A stretch of DNA of 64,000 bases from an uncultured Porphyromonadaceae bacterium (GTDB taxonomy: Bacteria > Bacteroidota > Bacteroidia > Bacteroidales > Muribaculaceae): contig CABUWI010000007.1 of NCBI GenBank assembly GCA_902495245.1, positions 62,001 to 126,000 of the forward strand, given 5' to 3'. The notes below the pieces were generated by a model that worked only from the letters and a program-made list of their open reading frames with translations, had not been told where the DNA came from and made no database searches. A program made the translations under genes and the position numbers. This document shows, piece after piece, positions 1 to 7,146 of this stretch. Positions within the stretch are counted from its first letter, which is position 1, and every line of letters starts with the position of its first letter.

Positions 1-1001
1 AGGTGCCGCAACTGTTCCGCGACGGCACGATTCCGCTCGACGTCGCGCTCATCAACTGCTCTCTGCCCGACGCCGACGGCTACGTCTCTTTCGGCGTGTC
101 GGCCGACATCACTCCCGCAGCCGTCGAGAAGGCCCGCATCATCATTGCGCAAATAAACCCGCTGATGCCGTTCACCTATGGCGACTCGGTGATTCACACC
201 TCGCGCCTCAACGCCATGGTGCGCGTCGACGACCCTCTGGCCGAGACGCCCGACCTTGCCCCTACGCCTGACGAACTGCGCATCGGCCGCTACATCGCCG
301 AGCGCATTCCCGACGAGGCCACCCTCCAGGTCGGCGTCGGCACGATTCCAAACGCCGCCCTCTCGGCTCTGATGGACCACCGCCGCCTCGGCCTCCACAC
401 CGAGGCGCTGACCGACGGCATGGTGCCCCTGATCGAGGCGGGTGTCGTCGACAACTCCTGCAAGCAGATCGAGCCGGGCCGCTCGGTGGCCTCGCTGGCC
501 ATCGGCACGCGCCGCCTTTACGACTATATCGACCGCAATCCCGCCTTCATCTTCCGCGACATCGCCTGGGTCAACGACCCCTTTGTCATTTCGCAAAACC
601 GCAACATGGCCGCCATCAACTCGTGCATCGAAATCGACCTCTCGGGCCAGGTGTGTGCCGACTCCATCGGCACGCGCATCTACTCGGGCGTCGGCGGCCA
701 GCAAGACTTCGTCTACGGCTCGTCGCGCAGCCCCGGCGGCCAGTCGTTCATTGCCATGCTGTCAAAAACCTCGCGCGGCCAGAGCAAAATCAAGCCCGTG
801 CTCACCAGCGGCGCCGGCGTCGTCACGACGCGCTTCCAGACCAACTGGGTCGTTACGGAATATGGCGCCGTCAACCTGCGCGGCCGCAACATGATTGACC
901 GCGCCAAGCTGCTCATCTCAATCGCCGCCCCCGAATTCCGCGAAGAACTCGACCGCGCTGCCTACGCCATGCTCGGCTACGCCTACCGCAACTGGCGCTG
1001 A
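1..1001 (+). CDS. Acetyl-CoA hydrolase / 4-hydroxybutyrate CoA-transferase family protein (5' partial)
   Basis: Only the last ~333 codons are in the window; the frame enters open at base 3 and the true start lies upstream. The family swaps CoA between acetyl-CoA and a short carboxylic acid, or hydrolyses acetyl-CoA, in the cytoplasm. Visible marks are GVGTIPNAAL, the HTEALTDGMV segment whose Glu lines up with the family's catalytic Glu (inference), GSGAGVVTTR-like turns and the C-terminal VVTEYGAVNLRG block. It ends at TGA 999-1001. The next genes are on the opposite strand, so it ends its transcription unit. Whether the acceptor is acetate, succinate or 4-hydroxybutyrate cannot be told from this part. 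Confidence 0.9.
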   Translation, partial: VPQLFRDGTIPLDVALINCSLPDADGYVSFGVSADITPAAVEKARIIIAQINPLMPFTYGDSVIHTSRLNAMVRVDDPLAETPDLAPTPDELRIGRYIAERIPDEATLQVGVGTIPNAALSALMDHRRLGLHTEALTDGMVPLIEAGVVDNSCKQIEPGRSVASLAIGTRRLYDYIDRNPAFIFRDIAWVNDPFVISQNRNMAAINSCIEIDLSGQVCADSIGTRIYSGVGGQQDFVYGSSRSPGGQSFIAMLSKTSRGQSKIKPVLTSGAGVVTTRFQTNWVVTEYGAVNLRGRNMIDRAKLLISIAAPEFREELDRAAYAMLGYAYRNWR

Positions 1002-1006
1002 CCTCC

Positions 1007-1354
1007 TCAGCGCACCGGAGTCAAGTGCACCACTCCGCTCATCGAGCGGTTTATAAAATCATTTATTGTAGTGCCGGCCGACGAGGCGGCCAGTGCAATC
1101 GCCGCATGCAATTCCGAGGGCATTCTCAGATTGAGTTTGCCGCTATATGGCTTTGCGGGCGCAATGCCTCGCTCGGCGCAGCTGACAAGGTAGTCGTCAA
1201 TCGCGCCCTCGAAATCTTTACGTATATCTTCAACCGACTCTCCCTCATATGAAATGAGAGTGCCGTGAAGACCCTGTACCTGACCGAACAGGCAGTCGTC
1301 CTCCGGGCTGTATTCCACGGAACCGGTATAGCCTTTATATTTCAAGTATCCCAT
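1007..1354 (-). CDS. hicB: HicB family antitoxin
   Basis: A 115-residue protein with the HicB layout: an N-terminal partly degraded RNase H-like fold (YKGYTGSVEYSPEDDCLFGQV, then the GTLISYEGESVEDIRKDFEGAIDDYL block), followed by a C-terminal ribbon-helix-helix-like DNA-binding segment (KLNLRMPSELHAAIALAA...TTINDFINRSM). In this family it neutralises the HicA mRNA interferase and represses its own promoter. It lies 1 bp after the toxin gene, so toxin and antitoxin are co-transcribed in the usual hicA-hicB order. The gene ends 5 bp from the convergent CoA-transferase stop. Confidence 0.9.
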   Translation of the reverse strand: MGYLKYKGYTGSVEYSPEDDCLFGQVQGLHGTLISYEGESVEDIRKDFEGAIDDYLVSCAERGIAPAKPYSGKLNLRMPSELHAAIALAASSAGTTINDFINRSMSGVVHLTPVR

Positions 1355-1355
1355 A

Positions 1356-1607
1356 CTATATAAGTTTTAGCGTTTGCAACACATTTATAATCTGTCTTAT
1401 CTGATAAGGCTTGAGCTGATTGCTCGGGTGCGGCTTGTGCAGTAAAATCGTGTCGGCGCCTCTCGCGAACTCCACCCGCGAGCCCGACGTGCGCCCTTTG
1501 CTCCGCTCCTCGAAGCCGAGAAATCCAAGCAGCGTTCTCATCTCGTCATAAGTGAAATCTCGCGGATATGTCAGCAGCCTGGCAACCAGTTTTTCTTTCT
1601 TGCTCAT
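1356..1607 (-). CDS. hicA: HicA family mRNA interferase toxin
   Basis: An 83-residue protein of the small dsRBD-like HicA fold: N-terminal helix (KKEKLVARLLTYP), FTYDEMRTLLGFLGFEE, then SGSRVEF and the LHKPHPSNQLKPYQIRQI segment. The family cleaves mRNA when not bound by HicB. This subgroup has Ser-Arg where classical HicA has a His after GS, and the His residues in LHKPHP are the likeliest functional ones (inference). I chose the ATG at 1607 rather than the in-frame TTG at 1631, because a perfect -33/-7 promoter covers 1660-1629 and so excludes the longer start. Confidence 0.88.
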   Translation of the reverse strand: MSKKEKLVARLLTYPRDFTYDEMRTLLGFLGFEERSKGRTSGSRVEFARGADTILLHKPHPSNQLKPYQIRQIINVLQTLKLI

Positions 1608-1628
1608 ATGCTTGTTGTTTTCATAACG

Positions 1629-1660
1629 CAAATGTAACTACATTTTCCGGAATAACCAAA
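1629..1660 (-). promoter_or_regulatory. hicAB promoter (TTTG-N20-TACATTTG)
   Basis: Read on the minus strand, TTTG (1660-1657) and TACATTTG (1636-1629) are separated by 20 bp, an ideal match to the Bacteroidota -33/-7 consensus. Transcription would start about 15 nt before the hicA ATG at 1607. Confidence 0.75.
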
Positions 1661-1856
1661 TTTAGTACCACTTTTTCTTACCCCTGCTATATAAATGCTC
1701 AGCGAGGAACGGCCGTCCCGGTCGCTCCTCGTCGAATAATTAAACCAATCATTATCACATTTCTTTCACAATGGAAAAAGCTTTCGTCTTTTCGTTTTAT
1801 ATCTTATAAACGGCCGGACGATGAAAAGGTTCGTCGTCTATGTGAATTTTTTTTCG

Positions 1857-1864
1857 TATCTTTG
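1857..1864 (+). promoter_or_regulatory. Possible -7 box (TATCTTTG) for DUF2752-dnaG
   Basis: TATCTTTG fits the Bacteroidota -7 consensus TAnnTTTG and sits 15 bp before the ATG at 1880. No good TTTG was found at the right distance upstream, so only the -7 half is supported. Confidence 0.5.
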
Positions 1865-1879
1865 CCACTGATTCAGAAA

Positions 1880-2260
1880 ATGCGACGGCGCAACGCAGGC
1901 ATCGGACTACTGTTTGTTGCGGCGGCGGCCGCAGGGCTGCTTGCCGTGGCCTACGCGTTCAATCCCGACGGGGGCACCTTCCCCTACCCCCGCTGCCTCT
2001 TCAGGCAGCTGACGGGGTGGCAGTGTCCCGGCTGCGGGTCGGCCCGCGCGCTCCACGCCCTGCTCCACGGGCGGCCGCTGCAGGCGTTCGCGTTCAACCC
2101 GGCGCTCCCCTTCATGGTCGCGCTGGGCGCAGGGGCGCTCATAGTCGACCGCAAGGGCTCGCCGCGCCTGCGCCGCGCGCTCTTCTCGGCGCCTGCCGTG
2201 GCCCTGCTGCTCGCCGCCGTCATTGTCTGGACCGTTTGCCGCAACATGTTCGATGTTTAA
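1880..2260 (+). CDS. DUF2752 domain-containing membrane protein
   Basis: A 126-residue protein with three hydrophobic segments (about residues 7-24, 73-90, 102-119) and the DUF2752 hallmark CPGCGSARALHALLHGR near residue 51, whose two Cys are conserved in the family. The role of the family is not established. A longer upstream frame exists, but the ATG at 1880 follows a -7 box directly and gives the usual family length. The gene ends 7 bp before dnaG, so the two are probably co-transcribed. Confidence 0.8.
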   Translation: MRRRNAGIGLLFVAAAAAGLLAVAYAFNPDGGTFPYPRCLFRQLTGWQCPGCGSARALHALLHGRPLQAFAFNPALPFMVALGAGALIVDRKGSPRLRRALFSAPAVALLLAAVIVWTVCRNMFDV

Positions 2261-2267
2261 CTTAACC

Positions 2268-4421
2268 ATGCAACGAATCGACAACGAAACCGTACGCAAG
2301 ATTCTCGACACCGCCGACATTGTCGAAGTGGTCAGCGACTTCGTGAGCCTCAAGCGAAGCGGCGCCAACTACATGGGCCTATGCCCCTTCCACAACGAGC
2401 GCACCCCCTCCTTCTCGGTCAGCAAGGCCAAGCAGGTGTGCAAGTGCTTCTCGTGCGGCAAGGGCGGCTCGGCAGTGGGCTTCATCATGGAACACGAACA
2501 GCTATCCTATGGCGAGGCCCTGCGCTGGCTGGCAAAGAAATACAACATCGAAATCAAGGAACACGAGCTCACGGCCGAAGAACTTGCCGCCGCAACCGAG
2601 CGCGAGAGCATGCTGGCCGTCAACGAGTTCGCCCTGCAATTTTTTGAGCGCACTCTGACCGACACGCCCGACGGCCGCGCCATCGGTCTGGCCTACTTTC
2701 GCGAGCGCGGGCTCTCGGACGCCGCCATCAAGCGCTTCCGCCTGGGCTATGCGCCCGAAAACCGCGAGGCCCTGAGCCGCGAGGCGCGCTCGAAGGGCTA
2801 TGACCCCAAACTGCTGGTGCAGACCGGCCTGTGCTCGCAAACCGAGCGCGGCTCGCTCTACGACCGTTTTCGCGGCCGCGTAATCTTTCCGGTCTTCTCC
2901 CTCTCGGGCAAGGTGCTCGCCTTTGGCGGCCGCACGCTCCAGACCACCAAAGAGGTGGCCAAATATGTCAATTCGCCCGAGAGCCTCATCTACCACAAGA
3001 GCAACGAGCTCTACGGCCTCTACCAGGCGCGCCGGGCCATCGTGCAGAAAAACAAGTGCATACTGGTCGAGGGCTACATGGACGTAATCTCCATGAGCCA
3101 GCGCGGCGTCGAAAACGTCGTGGCATCGTCGGGCACATCGCTCACCGAGGGCCAGATTGCGCTGATTCACCGCTTCACCGACAACGTTACCGTCATCTAC
3201 GACGCCGACGCCGCCGGCATCAAGGCCTCGCTGCGCGGAATCGACATGCTGCTGGCCCAGGGCATGAACATCAAGGTCATGCTCCTGCCCCCGGGCGAAG
3301 ACCCCGACTCGTTTGCGCGCAACCACTCGCTCGACGAAATCGAGGCCTACTTCCGCGACAACGAAACCGACTTTATCCGCTTCAAGACGCGCATTCTGCT
3401 CGACTCGCTCGCCGGCGACGACCCCGTTGGCCGCGCGGGCGTCATCAACAGCATCGCCGCCAGCATCGCCGTGATTCCCGACCGCGTGATTCGCAGCGAA
3501 TACACAAAGGAGTGCTCGCGCCTGATGCAGACCGACGAGGAGATTGTGCGCCTCCAGGTGGCCAAATATGCCAACGAATACGTCGAAAAGAAGCGCACGG
3601 CCGAGGCCCGCGACCGCGAGCGCGTCCGTCAGAGCGACGCCTCGAAAGACTCTACCGTCGTTTCGCGGCCGGCCGAGGCGGCCAAGGCCGACAGCCGCAA
3701 CGACTATCTGCGCGCGGCCGAGACGGAGGTGGTGCGCCTCATGGCCCGCTACGGCCTCTGCGTCATGGCCTCGTCGGTCAGTCCCGAAGGCGACCTGACC
3801 GAGGTTGACGTGTGCACCTACGTGCGCAGCGAGTTCGAGGCCGACGACATTACCCTGGCCAACCCCGACCTTAACAAAGTCTACCTCGCCGTGCTCGCCG
3901 CCGCCGTCAACTGGCCTGCCGAGCGCGAAGCGGCCCGGCGCGAGGCCGACGCCCTGCGCGCGCGGGTCATCGATGAGGCGCGCGAGTCAATCATGGCCGC
4001 CCGCACGGTAGAGGGCATAAACCAGAAAGAACAGGAAGCCGCCGCCCGCGCCGACGAAGCCGCCCGCCGGGCAATGGCCGACGCCGCCGAGCGCTACCTG
4101 ACCCGCACCCTGGCCTCCGACCCCGACGACGAGGTGCGCCGCCTCTCCACATCGTTTGTCAGCGAAAAATACACGCTGAGCAAAATCCACACCAAGGGCG
4201 TGCACATCGAGGCCGAACGCGACCGCCTGGACGACCGCGCGCCGCGCGCCGTCTATAGCCTCAAAATCGCCATTCTGCAGTGGCGCGAAAAAGAGCTCCG
4301 CGCCTCGCTCACCGACCCCGGCGCCGACATGACCGCCATTTTCAACGAGCTGCAGCAGACGCGCACAATCATCGGCGAAATCGCCCGCTATCTCGGCGAC
4401 CGCATAATCCTTCCGAAATAA
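2268..4421 (+). CDS. dnaG: DNA primase
   Basis: A 717-residue primase that makes RNA primers at the replication fork. The N-terminal zinc-binding domain has C39, H42 and the Cys pair in CKCFSC (C60, C63). It is followed by the RNA polymerase core with YDRFRGRVIFP and FGGRTL, and the TOPRIM domain with VEGYMDVISM and YDADAAGIKAS carrying the metal-binding acidic residues. The C-terminal third (from about residue 430) is rich in Ala/Arg/Glu and predicted helical, and would hold the helicase-interacting part. I chose the ATG at 2268; an ATG at 2253 would overlap the preceding stop and add five residues. Confidence 0.96.
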   Translation: MQRIDNETVRKILDTADIVEVVSDFVSLKRSGANYMGLCPFHNERTPSFSVSKAKQVCKCFSCGKGGSAVGFIMEHEQLSYGEALRWLAKKYNIEIKEHELTAEELAAATERESMLAVNEFALQFFERTLTDTPDGRAIGLAYFRERGLSDAAIKRFRLGYAPENREALSREARSKGYDPKLLVQTGLCSQTERGSLYDRFRGRVIFPVFSLSGKVLAFGGRTLQTTKEVAKYVNSPESLIYHKSNELYGLYQARRAIVQKNKCILVEGYMDVISMSQRGVENVVASSGTSLTEGQIALIHRFTDNVTVIYDADAAGIKASLRGIDMLLAQGMNIKVMLLPPGEDPDSFARNHSLDEIEAYFRDNETDFIRFKTRILLDSLAGDDPVGRAGVINSIAASIAVIPDRVIRSEYTKECSRLMQTDEEIVRLQVAKYANEYVEKKRTAEARDRERVRQSDASKDSTVVSRPAEAAKADSRNDYLRAAETEVVRLMARYGLCVMASSVSPEGDLTEVDVCTYVRSEFEADDITLANPDLNKVYLAVLAAAVNWPAEREAARREADALRARVIDEARESIMAARTVEGINQKEQEAAARADEAARRAMADAAERYLTRTLASDPDDEVRRLSTSFVSEKYTLSKIHTKGVHIEAERDRLDDRAPRAVYSLKIAILQWREKELRASLTDPGADMTAIFNELQQTRTIIGEIARYLGDRIILPK

Positions 4422-4491
4422 ATTCATTAATTTTTATAAATCGTATAAATTTTATAAGTCTTATAAATAATTTTTAATTCTTAATTTTCTG

Positions 4492-6630
4492 ATGAAGAAA
4501 CTACTGATGGCAACATTTGCAGCCGCAGGCCTCGCAGCCTGCTCGGGCCCGGGTGCCGACGAGAACATCATCGACAAACCCGACTTCAAATCGGCCGACG
4601 GCGTGTTCACAATCGAAGCCCTCGAGGCCCTGGGCCGCGTCAGCTCGCCCGTCGCAAGCCCCGACGGCTCGCACCTGCTCTATTCCGTGAGCTACGAAAG
4701 CGTTGAAGAAAACGCCTCGAACGCCGACCTCTACGTCGCCGACCTCACCGACCTCGCCGCCCCCCACAAGCGCATCACCCGCTCGGCCAAGAGCGAAAGC
4801 AACGCCGTCTGGTTTGACGGCGGCAAGAAGATAGCTTTCCTCTATCCCGACGAAAAGGGCACCCCTCAGGTCTGGACAATGAAGGCCGACGGCTCTGACC
4901 GCAAGCAGGCCACCGAAGAAGAAAAAGGCGTCAACGGCTTCCTGCTCTCGCCCGACGAGAAGAAAATCGTCCTGATTCAGCCCGTCAAGTATGCCCGCAC
5001 CGCCCAGGACACCTATCCCGACCTGCCCAAGGCCAACGCCCGCATCATCGACGACATGATGTATAAGCACTGGGACGAATGGGTAACTGAAATTCCCCAC
5101 CCCTTCGTCGGCAACTTCAACGGCAAGAAAGTGTCTGACCTCAAAGACATCATGGCCGACGAGCCCTACGAGTCGCCCGTCAAGCCATTCGGCGGCATCG
5201 AATCGTTTGCCTGGAGCCCCGACAGCAAGCAGCTCGTCTACACCTCGCGCAAAAAGACCGGCATGGAATATGCCATCTCGACCGACTCGGACCTCTTTCT
5301 CTACACCCTTGCCGACGGCTCGACCCGCAACCTGACCGAAGGCATGCACGGCTATGACACCAACCCCGTCTTCTCGCCCGACGGCTCACGCCTGGCATGG
5401 CTCAGCATGGAGCGCGACGGCTATGAGAGCGACAAGAACCGCATCATGGTGCTCGACATCGCCTCGGGCGCCAAGACCGACCTCACCGCCAACTGGGACT
5501 ACACCGCCGACGCCATCGCCTGGCACCCCGAAGGGCGCTCGCTCTTCTTCCTCGCCTATAAAGATGGCGTGAAGCCCGTCTTCACCGTCGACCTCAGCGG
5601 CAACGTGGCCCAGCTGGCCGGCGGAGAGTGCGACTACGACGGCCTCGCCCCCCTGCCCAACGGCAACCTCGTCACGATGCGCCACTCAATGCTCGCCCCC
5701 AACGAGCTCTACCTCGTGGCCAACGCCGCGCCGCAGAAAATCTCGGCCGTCAATGACGACATCTTTGCCCAACTGACCATGCCCACCGTCGAGCGCCGCA
5801 TGGTGGCCACCACCGACGGCAAGCAGATGCTCACCTGGATTGTCAAGCCCCAGGGCTTCGACCCCAACGCAAAGTATCCCGCAGTGCTCTACTGCCAGGG
5901 CGGCCCGCAGCAGGCCGTCAGCCAGTTCTGGAGCTACCGCTGGAACCTCGCCCTCATGGCCGCCAACGGCTACGTGATCATCGCCCCCAACCGCCGCGGC
6001 CTCCCCGGCTTCGGCACGGAGTGGAACGCTCAGATTTCGGGCGACTATCCCGGCCAGAACATGCGCGACTATCTCGCCGCGGTCGATGACGTCAAGACCG
6101 AACCCTGGATTGACGCCGCCCACATCGGCGCCACCGGCGCAAGCTATGGCGGCTTCTCAGTCTACTGGCTCGCCGGCAACCACGACCACCGCTTTGCCTG
6201 CCTCATTGCCCACGCCGGCATCTTCAACATCGAAAGCCAGTATCTCGAAACCGAAGAAATGTGGTTTGCCAACTGGGACATGGGCGGCGGAGCCGAAAAC
6301 GCACCCCTCCAGGCATCGGCCAACCCCACCTACGGCGCCTACTGGAACACCGCCAACAAAACCGCGCAGCGCACGTTTGCCATGTCGCCCCACCGCTTTG
6401 TCGACCGCTGGGACACCCCCATTCTCATCACCCACGGCGAATATGACTACCGCATTCTTTCCTCGCAGGGCGAAATGGCCTTCAACGCCGCCAAACTCCG
6501 CGGAGTGCCCGCCGAGATGGTCATCTTCCCCGACGAAAACCACTGGATTCTCAAGCCGCAGAACGCCATTCTATGGCAGCGCGTCTTCTTCCGCTGGCTC
6601 GACCGCTGGCTCAAACCCCAACAAAAATAA
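4492..6630 (+). CDS. S9 family prolyl oligopeptidase-like lipoprotein
   Basis: A 712-residue exported serine peptidase. The N-terminus MKKLLMATFAAAGLAACSG is a lipoprotein signal with the lipidated Cys at 17. Residues about 40-430 form a TolB/WD40-like propeller (repeated SPDGSxLxW blocks), and the C-terminal alpha/beta hydrolase carries the triad S551 (GASYGGFS), D652 (HGEYDYRI) and H684 (ENHWI). This arrangement fits dipeptidyl peptidase 5 / acylaminoacyl peptidase relatives that clip dipeptides in the periplasm. It is preceded by an AT-rich leader and followed by a strong hairpin terminator, so it is probably transcribed alone. Confidence 0.93.
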   Translation: MKKLLMATFAAAGLAACSGPGADENIIDKPDFKSADGVFTIEALEALGRVSSPVASPDGSHLLYSVSYESVEENASNADLYVADLTDLAAPHKRITRSAKSESNAVWFDGGKKIAFLYPDEKGTPQVWTMKADGSDRKQATEEEKGVNGFLLSPDEKKIVLIQPVKYARTAQDTYPDLPKANARIIDDMMYKHWDEWVTEIPHPFVGNFNGKKVSDLKDIMADEPYESPVKPFGGIESFAWSPDSKQLVYTSRKKTGMEYAISTDSDLFLYTLADGSTRNLTEGMHGYDTNPVFSPDGSRLAWLSMERDGYESDKNRIMVLDIASGAKTDLTANWDYTADAIAWHPEGRSLFFLAYKDGVKPVFTVDLSGNVAQLAGGECDYDGLAPLPNGNLVTMRHSMLAPNELYLVANAAPQKISAVNDDIFAQLTMPTVERRMVATTDGKQMLTWIVKPQGFDPNAKYPAVLYCQGGPQQAVSQFWSYRWNLALMAANGYVIIAPNRRGLPGFGTEWNAQISGDYPGQNMRDYLAAVDDVKTEPWIDAAHIGATGASYGGFSVYWLAGNHDHRFACLIAHAGIFNIESQYLETEEMWFANWDMGGGAENAPLQASANPTYGAYWNTANKTAQRTFAMSPHRFVDRWDTPILITHGEYDYRILSSQGEMAFNAAKLRGVPAEMVIFPDENHWILKPQNAILWQRVFFRWLDRWLKPQQK

Positions 6631-6644
6631 CCGACCTCAACCCC

Positions 6645-6683
6645 GCGCCCCGAAAGCCCTCCGCCTTCGGGGCGCATTTTTAT
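6645..6683 (+). terminator. Rho-independent terminator after S9 peptidase
   Basis: Perfect 10-bp stem GCGCCCCGAA / TTCGGGGCGC (6645-6654 and 6666-6675) with an 11-nt loop, followed by ATTTTTAT. Confidence 0.85.
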
Positions 6684-6686
6684 GCT

Positions 6687-6736
6687 GTCCTAAATTTGGG
6701 GACAACTCTATCCTAAACTGTCCTAAAATTTAGGAC
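6687..6736. repeat. Pair of TCCTAAA palindromes
   Basis: GTCCTAAATTTGGGGAC (6687-6703) and GTCCTAAAATTTAGGAC (6720-6736) are two imperfect palindromes with starts 33 bp apart, and a third half site TCCTAAA lies between them at 6711. They could be operator sites or remnants of a palindromic repeat; there is no direct evidence for either. Confidence 0.5.
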
Positions 6737-6759
6737 ACTCAACCGGTCGCACAAAAATT

Positions 6760-6854
6760 TGCCCAAAGGGCATAATCCATGTGTTAACCCCGTCATGGCG
6801 CGCAGCGCCTTGGCGGGGTTTCCCTCTCCACCCCCGTTGTTGCCCAAAGGGCAT
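6760..6854. repeat. Palindromic element A, copy 1
   Basis: Three palindromes in 95 bp: TGCCCAAAGGGCA at each end (6760-6772 and 6841-6853), and a central 31-bp hairpin at 6788-6818 with arms CCCCG/CGGGG around TCATGGCGCGCAGCGCCTTGG. The same layout recurs at 45710-45818 with compensatory changes in the stems. Confidence 0.8.
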
Positions 6855-6918
6855 CATCAACAACTTAAGCTTAATCTCGATTCAACCCACTGACGCCCCA
6901 CAGTCCGTGAACAAATCA

Positions 6919-6994
6919 GGAGCCGCGGATTCTTTCCGCGGTCTGTCCCCTCAAAGCCCATCGCCACAAAATCCGCGGAAGAATCCGCGGCTCC
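6919..6994. repeat. Palindromic element B, copy 1
   Basis: GGAGCCGCGGATTC (starting at 6919) is repeated inverted as GAATCCGCGGCTCC (ending at 6994), and each arm also folds on itself through CCGCGGA...TCCGCGG. The loop is about 31 nt. A diverged copy follows the second element A at 45822-45898. Confidence 0.75.
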
Positions 6995-7045
6995 GGGTCT
7001 GCCCGACAGCCGATTTTTTGCTTTTTTGTTAAATTTTCAATTTTA

Positions 7046-7077
7046 TTTGCTTTTACTGAAAAGATGGCGTAACTTTG
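7046..7077 (+). promoter_or_regulatory. Promoter (TTTG-N20-TAACTTTG)
   Basis: TTTG at 7046-7049 and TAACTTTG at 7070-7077 are 20 bp apart, a consensus Bacteroidota promoter. The leader to the ATG at 7147 would be about 60 nt. Confidence 0.8.
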
Positions 7078-7146
7078 CCCCCGTAAAAGGAAGTGCTTTC
7101 AATCGAATTCCCAAACTAACTATTATATTACTACACATTCACTTCT

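Larger units (their letters stand above)
6631..7146. other. Non-coding region with terminator, palindromes and promoter
   Basis: This 516-bp gap holds, in order, the terminator of the S9 peptidase gene (6645-6683), a pair of TCCTAAA-containing palindromes (6687-6736), a three-hairpin repeat element (6760-6854), a GC-rich inverted repeat (6919-6994) and the promoter of the next gene (7046-7077). An open frame at 6781-7032 runs through the repeats and has no protein-like features, so I do not call it. Confidence 0.8.

Noticed and set aside
2223..2267. Longer N-terminus for DnaG starting inside the DUF2752 gene
   Set aside because: It adds residues not found in primases; the ATG at 2268 gives the normal start of the zinc-binding domain.
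6781..7032. 83-codon frame between the S9 peptidase and the T9SS protein
   Set aside because: It runs through palindromic elements A and B and has no promoter or protein features.
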